Source: Hymenoscyphus infarciens
Lineage: Eukaryota; Ascomycota; Leotiomycetes; Helotiales; Helotiaceae
Assembly (NCBI GenBank): GCA_001414345.1
Contig: LLCB01000192.1
Coordinates: forward strand, 50,857-114,856
Direction of reading: 5' to 3'
Length of the DNA stretch: 64,000 nt
Positions 57,931 to 64,000 of the stretch are shown here, one piece after another (the stretch's first letter is position 1; each line of letters starts with the position of its first letter). The translations under genes were made by a program, and so were the position numbers. Below the pieces are notes generated by a model that worked only from the letters and a program-made list of their open reading frames with translations, did no database searches and was not told the DNA's origin.

Positions 57931-59377
57931 TAAATAGATTAATATATAAGAATTAAATAAGACTATAATTAAAAGAGTTAATTTATAAAACTCTATTAAT
58001 ACTCTCTAATTCTAGTTACCTCTAATAAGAAACTTATAATAAAAAACTAAAATAAAATATTAACTAATAGAAATATTTAAAGTTAATAAAGTAAAGAACT
58101 AAGACTAAGTTATTACTAAAATAGAGCTTATATAGCCTCTTCTTCCTCTAACTTATTATCCTTCTCTCTACTCTTTTAAGTATAAGAAGCTTAAATTAGC
58201 TCTTTCTCTACCTTCTTCTTATAAGAGCGCTTCTTACCTTAGTAACCTCTTATAATAGGCTTAGAAGAGGATACTTATAAACTCTTTAAGTAGGCTTTAA
58301 AGAGAACCTAAACCTAGGTTTAAATAGAGGTCTTACTCTCTATAGTACTATATAAGAACTATTAAATATTAGTAACTAAAACCCTTTTAATTAATAAGAG
58401 GTATTTATAGTAACCTTAGTATAAAGTGTTTAAGTCTCTTTTAAAAGAGTAAACTATATCTTTAAACTATTCTCTAATACTTTTATACTAGTAATAACTA
58501 ATACTTTATCTAAGGCCTTAGTAGCCTTCTTAATCTTCTTCTTCTTCTTCTTAAGCTTAAGCTTATTAAACTCCTTCTTTATAAACTATAGTAACTATTC
58601 TAAGTTAGAATAGATTTAGAATATATTTAAGATTAAACTTACTAAAATATATATAGTATTCTACTCTATAAAGTACTTATACTTCTTTAACTTAGCCTTC
58701 TTAAAAGTATATATATAATCTCTATTCTAAAATTTTACTTAAAAGTACTAACTATAGTAGACTTAGTAGATAGCTAAAAGCGTACTAGAAGGATATAGAA
58801 GAGGTATTTTACTATATTAGATTAGCTTTAAATTAGGTCTAATTAAGAGAAGAAAGACCTACTTTTATATATATATAATATATATATATATATTCTAGAA
58901 GATAAGTTAGTATATAAGAATATACTTAATTAGAAGGTATTCTTATTATTTATATTATTTAGATAAAAAGAAAAAAAGAAGAGAAGTTAGAATTAGAGAG
59001 AAGTTATCTACTAATATACTACTTATAATAATAGCTATTACTTTATAATTATTATTTATTACTTATTAATTACTATTATAATATATAATAATAGTAAGAA
59101 TACGATAACTCTATAATAGTATACCGCTTTCTACTTAATAGCTAATAATTAGCCTCTCTTCTATTTATATCTATTATTATATAGTATATAATAGTAAATA
59201 AAGAGTAATTATCTATTAAATAATAATACTACTATCTACTAACTCTATCTTAACTACTAGATACTATAATAGTAAATAGGTTATATTCTTTATAATAAAT
59301 AGAATACTCTAGTTAACTCGATACTATACTAATTAATAGCTAAAGACTTAAGATAAGTCTTTTTTAAGAAGAAGAGA

Positions 59378-59751
59378 TATAATAGTATACTATTCTAAAT
59401 TACTAGTATTTATAAAACTATTAATACTCTTAATACCTTAGAGCTAAGATTATAATTAACCTAATACTTATATAATAGAAGATACTAATAGGATTAAAGT
59501 TTAGATATTATATATTTAGCTTTAAAGCTCTTATTATTTAGTATTAGCTATATTAGACAGAGCTTAGTTCTTATTATTATTAAGACTTAGTAGTTTCTAA
59601 CCTCTTATATATAGATATTTATACTTAGTATAGAAGAGAGATAGTTTTTCCTTTTCTTTTATATTAGAGCCTAGTATTTATATATATTATTCTATCTTAA
59701 ACGCACTTCTAGCTACCTCTTTAGTAGTAGTATATATTTCGTACTATTATA
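59378..59751 (+). repeat. 3' long terminal repeat
   Basis: 374 bp, with the same termini as the 5' LTR but with only one copy of the leading 50-bp unit. A purine tract precedes it directly. Confidence 0.82.
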
Positions 59752-59756
59752 GATTA

Positions 59757-60760
59757 GATACTATATTAGTCTAATAAGTGTTAAAAGCTAAAAGCTAATA
59801 TATATAGTATTTTAACTTTAAAACTTAATATATATAGTAAGTAAACTTTAATAATTTAAGATAGCTAGGTTTTATAAATTACTATTTAATAATATAAAAT
59901 ATTATTACTTTATTAAAGAAAAAAGCTTAAGTAAAAGTTCTTTTATAAATATAAGATAAAGAGAAAGTCTTAGTTATCTTAACTTAAGAAGAATAAGAGA
60001 CGCTAGTCTTCTTCTTAATCTAGTTATAAGATTTCTCTTAGAAGCAAAGATATTATACTAGCTTTTTTTTTAGTATTTTCTATTCTATTCTTTAATAGAA
60101 GAGATATAATATAAATCGATAGTTAAAAAAAGTTTAAAAGAAGAAAGAGATAGAGTTTAAAATAAAATTTATTTATATATATACTAGTATAATAGCGTTA
60201 GTACTAGCGTTATAGCTAAATTAGTTTCTACGCTAAGTATTCTTAGAATAAAGTCTATATTTCTTACTTTCTACTATATATCAGAGGCTATAAGAGTTTA
60301 TAACTATATTCTCGAAGTACTTATACTTCTATAATTATTCTAACTTCTTTAGAATAATAAATATATTAAAATCTTAATTATTTAAGCCTTTTAGAATAAT
60401 ATAATCGATTTCTTAAGTCTCTAATAAACAATAGAAGTAGTAGTAGAGAGTTAGTTAACTATTCGCTAGTTACGAATTCCTATATCTCCTAGTAATAGAA
60501 GAATTCTTTAAAGCTAAGAAGAATATACTTAAGAATTAAGAAAGATTAATAATCTAAGCTTTATTATAATTAATAATTTTTATAATTTTATTCTAACGAG
60601 AGATAGTAGTTATTCTTAAACTTATTTTAAATACTTATAGTTTCGTTAACTAATTAATTAAACTAGTATTATAACTATATAGTATTTTACGACTTCTTTT
60701 ATTTATAATAGTATTATAAGTATACTAAAATACTTAGACTCTAGCTTATATAAGCTAAAA
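59757..60760. other. AT-rich flank of the chromovirus
   Basis: RIP-like sequence into which the retrotransposon probably inserted. Faint protein-like runs occur, but none can be assigned to a transposase or other family with confidence. Confidence 0.4.
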
Positions 60761-61265
60761 CTAAATTAAGAATTTAGCTCTACTAAGAGTCGCAGGATCT
60801 CGTCTAAATTCTTATAATATAAAAAGTCGTCTATTAAAAAAAGAATAGCTTAGAGTAGAATAAAGTTTATTAGAAATTAATAACTAATATTTTAATAAGT
60901 TTATAATTTAATTAATAGTATATAATACTTAATCTATTAAAAGTCTTTTTCTAAATAAATTATTAATAGATTTTATAAGTTAAACTATTATAAGTTTTTA
61001 TAAAAATTATTTATTAATAACTTTTAATAGTTAAACTATTAAAAGTATCTTTTAAAACTAAAGATAGTAATATATTATATTATTAATATATATAAAACTA
61101 TTACTTTTATTAGTAATTAATATATATAAAGCTATAACTTTAATTAGTAACTTTTAGTTATTAAAATCTTTAATATTTTCTAATAAACATTATTCTAATC
61201 TAAGCTAATCTTTTTTTAATAGACGAGATCCTACGACTCTTAGTAGAGCCAAATTCTTAATTTAG
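60761..61265. mobile_element. Non-autonomous element with ~80-bp terminal inverted repeats
   Basis: CTAAATTAAGAATTTAGCTC at 60761 and the following CTACTAAGAGTCGCAGGATC are mirrored at the right end (GATCCTACGACTCTTAGTAG, then AGCCAAATTCTTAATTTAG ending 61265). Complementarity continues through CTCGTCTA and AAAAAAAGATTAGCTTAGA. The left arm carries an extra ~33 bp. The core is pure A/T. The ~0.5 kb size and lack of coding capacity suggest a MITE; no target duplication is certain. Confidence 0.75.
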
Positions 61266-61551
61266 CATGCCTTTGGTGTATAATAGTTAAGTAGAATAGT
61301 TAGAGTTAGTGATTGTTAGACTTGCGCTAAGTCCAACTGTGGGGGAAGTTCAGCACAGGCCATTCACAAGGACGTCCTTGTTACCACAATTGGTCCCTCA
61401 TTGTAATCTTCTCTACAACTCCAACCCTCTCAACGCCTTGCCCTTTTATGCAAGAGGGTGCAAACAGCTAAAAAACTTGGGAGATATCGAGGGATCTGTT
61501 CATTTTCTATCCCATCTATCATATCATCTGCCCTACCACTTAATATTCAAC

Positions 61552-62760
61552 ATGGCGCAACCACTCCCCCAGCCTCCAACCTCGCCCAAGACGCCCTTGG
61601 ATTCACTCCAGGCTATGTTGAATGGCATTGTATGTACACCAGACTTGATGGATGGAAATGTAGTTAACATATGTAAAGCTTATAGAGACTGGAAGGGCAT
61701 TGAAGGCCTCGCATAAGGATGGCAGACGAACGCAAGCCCACAACATCGACCGCCCCCAAGTAACGATTCCAAAGGCCCTGGAAACTTTCCACGGCGTTCT
61801 GGATGATATCGAAATGGACATCGTAAGGCTGGTATATTATATTTTGTTAGACTTGTGTTAACATAGTTGCAGCTCCGCTCAAAGGCAATTCTTTTGCGCG
61901 ACCTAGAAGCCTTACGGGCGAAACGAATTGCAAAGGAAAACCCAGCGCCAATAATCCAGAAAATACCCGAAGCTATTGTCCCACCAAAGCCGGCAGAACT
62001 ACAGCCTCCTACAGCACCAGTCGTGGATATGGTCAGGAAAATCTCACAACCTGGAAAAAGCTCAACAATCAAGCAAGAGGTCATACCAAAACCTCCAGAG
62101 AAACCAATGACCGCGATCAAACCCCCACAACACCAGCAAGCCAAGCAAGAAGCAAAGAAGGAACCTATCATCAAGCCCGAAGAAGCTCCTAGGAAACCTC
62201 AAGTTCTATCACCTCCCCCATCCTCAAACGAAAACACCCAAACCCCAAAACCAGTTGGCCTTGGTATAAACACCGACGCCAAGCCTGCCCCTGATGAACC
62301 TACGCCCTCTGAGCCCCAAAACTCGGGAGTTGATTCATTGTTTGATATTCCAGATGATGGAGATGAGAATGGCGATTTGAACTTCGACGACATGGACTTT
62401 TCGTTTGGTGCGGATACTGCGACTGCCGAGCAATCGCAAACTCAAACACAAAACAACGAATTTGATCTTTCCACATTTGGCAATACCTCACAATCGACTA
62501 CTGCTACGGCCGGCCTGCCTGGGGATAATGCAAAAGCTGCTGAAAACAAGCAATCGGACGAGCTCCTCGCAATTGGAGATCTCGGTGACCTAGGGGATCT
62601 TGGAAACAATGACAGCATGGATCTCGACCTGAATCTGGACATGTTCGGAGCCGAGGATAGCGTTTTCGATGATATGTTTGTTGATGGAGGGGATATGAGT
62701 GGTGGTGGCAGTGGGGGTGGAGAAAACACTTATGATAATGCTTTCTTTGGGATTGATTGA
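61552..62760 (+). CDS. Acidic, disordered nuclear-type protein, function unknown
   Basis: Exons 61552-61629, 61679-61822 and 61873-62760 give 369 residues. The third exon could also start at 61867. Residues 1-26 are Pro-rich. A helical segment follows (PKALETFHGVLDDIEMDI joined to LRSKAILLRDLEALRAKR) and looks like a coiled coil. The middle is Pro/Lys/Gln-rich. The C-terminal ~150 residues are acidic with Phe/Leu/Asp clusters (FDDMDFSF, GDLGDLGDLG, LDLNLDMFG, VFDDMF) and end GGGENTYDNAFFGID. Such acidic-hydrophobic clusters resemble transactivation or Mediator-tail regions. A Mediator-related subunit is a guess only. The gene starts under 300 bp from the inverted-repeat element. Confidence 0.75.
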
Positions 62761-63442
62761 GGTTGTTGTTGCCAGAGTTGCGAGGTGGGGCACGTCCCCC
62801 TCCATCGACAGAACCCTTCAGCCTCCCATACGAAGTCTCCCGTTCCAATCGAGTGTGTAGCGGAAATCAGGGCGAAAATCAACTTGCGGAAGACTTGCGG
62901 AATCGACAATAGTTGCTTAAATTTGGTGTGCTTCTTGCTCCATAGCGCTATTACACCGTCTGTTCCAGTCCATTCATGTTTTACACCTTGCTCGTCATCG
63001 TGTTTGGGACCGAACAACACGATGGATAAGCTTCGTGATATTGCCAATCAGGCACTCTAGAAAGTCTCAGCAGTTGATTCAGAGTCTTTCTCTGCCATTC
63101 TCCCATCAGGTATTTACACAAGTGCCCACCATCGTTTACAACTCTAACCAGCAAGTAGTTGGAAAATCAAGCAAATCCTCTGATACAACGACACCATCTG
63201 ATACACCCTGCGACATGTCGGATTTTCTGTTCTGCTGCAACAAGGCGTTCTCCCCCTCCTTCCGGCACCTGGCCCGCCTCATGCCCTTAACATCCACTCA
63301 AAATGTCCTGCAACCACCAATGTCATCCGCCCCTTTGGTCACATCATTCATGTCATTTCTTTTGACGGCAACCCACATCGAACCCGCTTTGCTACCCAGA
63401 ACTCCACGTAATTAAAATACCCGTTTCTACGCGATCATTCAG
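62761..63442. other. Region of uncertain coding status
   Basis: Several overlapping ORFs in different frames (for example MDKLRDIANQAL at 63022-63060, which is cut by a TAG). They may be exons of the gene whose possible last exon is at 63443, but I cannot assemble a consistent model. Confidence 0.35.
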
Positions 63443-63694
63443 GTCACCACTCTTCGTCCGCAAGCCTCGCCATATGGCGGTACTTCCCAAACAAGAGAGA
63501 AGACCCAGTACTTTGCTCCCATCGAAGCGAGAAACCAAGACACCATCTTGGCACCAAAGACCTCGGTCAAGAATCGGGAATGGCGGGAGATTCTCAAGGA
63601 AGACACGCAGGAGCGCTTGAAGTTTCTTAGACAGGGGGTCACTATTGGAGAGGGGGAGATTTGGAAGACGCTTCCTGGAGTGGAGAAGTTGTAG
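63443..63694 (+). CDS. Possible C-terminal exon of an unrecognised gene
   Basis: An AG acceptor (CATTCAG) precedes a frame of 83 codons ending in TAG. It starts VTTLRPQASPYGGTSQ, continues YFAPIEARNQDTILAPKTSV, and ends REWREILKEDTQERLKF followed by a short GEGEIWKTLPGVEKL tail. Composition is protein-like and helical near the end, but upstream exons are unclear and the frame has no good ATG. No family recognised. Confidence 0.35.
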   Translation, partial: VTTLRPQASPYGGTSQTREKTQYFAPIEARNQDTILAPKTSVKNREWREILKEDTQERLKFLRQGVTIGEGEIWKTLPGVEKL

Positions 63695-64000
63695 TGTGAG
63701 AAGCACCAGCTTTTTTTTCGAGATGGAAGCCTGGGTTAGAGATAATTAGGATATCACGGGGATGAGATGGTGCAGTTGAGATGACTTGGAGTGGAGATTT
63801 CAGGATCCCATCTTGGAATCTTTGGGTTGGTGACACCACCATACATACAGTTATACATTCGGGGTGTTTTAATGGGAAACGCTATTCTGTAACCAACGCT
63901 AGCATGGGTACTATGCTAGCGTACAAAATTAGCGAAATTTCAACATATTCACTCTTACTAGAAAACAATCGCCACCACCTTCCTAAAAAGGACTAGTCCT
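63695..64000. other. Right edge, no gene seen
   Basis: About 300 bp without convincing coding signal. Confidence 0.4.

Larger units (their letters stand above)
51784..59751 (+). mobile_element. Full-length Ty3/gypsy chromovirus, RIP-inactivated
   Basis: Both LTRs begin TATAATAG and end CTATTATA, which would be TGTAACAG...CTGTTACA before RIP. The 5-bp sequence GATTA lies directly outside on both sides (51779-51783 and 59752-59756), a target-site duplication. A purine tract (AAGAAGAAGAGA) sits directly before the 3' LTR at about 59366-59377. Between the LTRs the gag-pol order on the plus strand is zinc knuckle, reverse transcriptase, RNase H, integrase and chromodomain, all with many stops. 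The total length of 7968 bp suits a fungal chromovirus. Confidence 0.88.
51470..61266. repeat. Large AT-rich, RIP-degraded repeat block
   Basis: Nearly 10 kb of sequence dominated by A and T, with no long ORF in any frame. It begins abruptly at about 51.5 kb and ends at about 61.27 kb. It contains one full chromovirus, an inverted LTR fragment and a terminal-inverted-repeat element. Conserved retroelement residues are changed by G-to-A and C-to-T transitions, the mark of repeat-induced point mutation. Confidence 0.9.

Noticed and set aside
58000..59377. Lys-rich antisense ORF near the 3' end of the chromovirus
   Set aside because: Only short CTT/AAG-rich runs without domain pattern; stops too frequent to support a gene.
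1..64000. CRISPR arrays, rRNA or clear tRNA genes
   Set aside because: No spaced identical repeats, no rRNA-like blocks and no complete cloverleaf seen; CRISPR would not be expected in a fungus.

Overview
The window reads as nuclear DNA of a filamentous ascomycete. Genes carry short GT-AG introns (about 44-71 nt, one of about 535 nt), the proteins are typical of Pezizomycotina (Zn2Cys6 regulator, DUF1996-WSC secreted protein, DUF3237, GMC oxidoreductase, HET/NACHT remnants), and AT-rich islands show the all-transitions decay left by repeat-induced point mutation (RIP). A Leotiomycete (Botrytis/Sclerotinia-like) is my best guess, but that is inference.

Left part (1-23.4 kb): the 5' end of an RWD-domain gene runs off the left edge, divergent from PUF6. 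A DUF1772 membrane protein, a three-exon secreted Ser/Thr-rich protein, a decayed NACHT-ankyrin gene, a Zn2Cys6 factor divergent from ERB1, a broken repeat-protein locus, a four-exon DUF3237 gene, and a MOB2-like gene divergent from LEO1 follow. PUF6, ERB1 and LEO1 are housekeeping genes (ribosome biogenesis and the PAF1 elongation complex).

Middle (23.4-51 kb): this is gene-poor to about 32 kb, with an F-box pseudogene, a HET-protein C-terminal remnant and an intact CobW GTPase. Then come a secreted DUF1996-WSC protein, a small AT-rich island, an orphan gene, a small secreted protein with KEX2-bounded 12-residue repeats, a GNAT acetyltransferase, a dead sucrose-type transporter, a secreted GMC oxidoreductase, a PEX11-family protein and PUB1.

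Right part (51-64 kb): about 10 kb of extremely AT-rich sequence. I could delimit one full-length Ty3/gypsy chromovirus there (51784-59751) by LTR termini and a 5-bp target duplication. Its CCHC zinc knuckle, reverse transcriptase, RNase H, integrase tail and chromodomain are still legible through RIP mutations. A 0.5-kb terminal-inverted-repeat element lies between it and a three-exon gene for an acidic, disordered protein; the last 1.2 kb has only a doubtful coding exon.

No complete novel multi-gene system is evident. The most interesting items are the KEX2-type repeat precursor, the disrupted repeat-protein locus at 16.2-17.6 kb, the cluster of decayed self/non-self recognition genes, and the readable RIP-killed chromovirus. 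All exon boundaries were read by eye from splice signals and reading frame.
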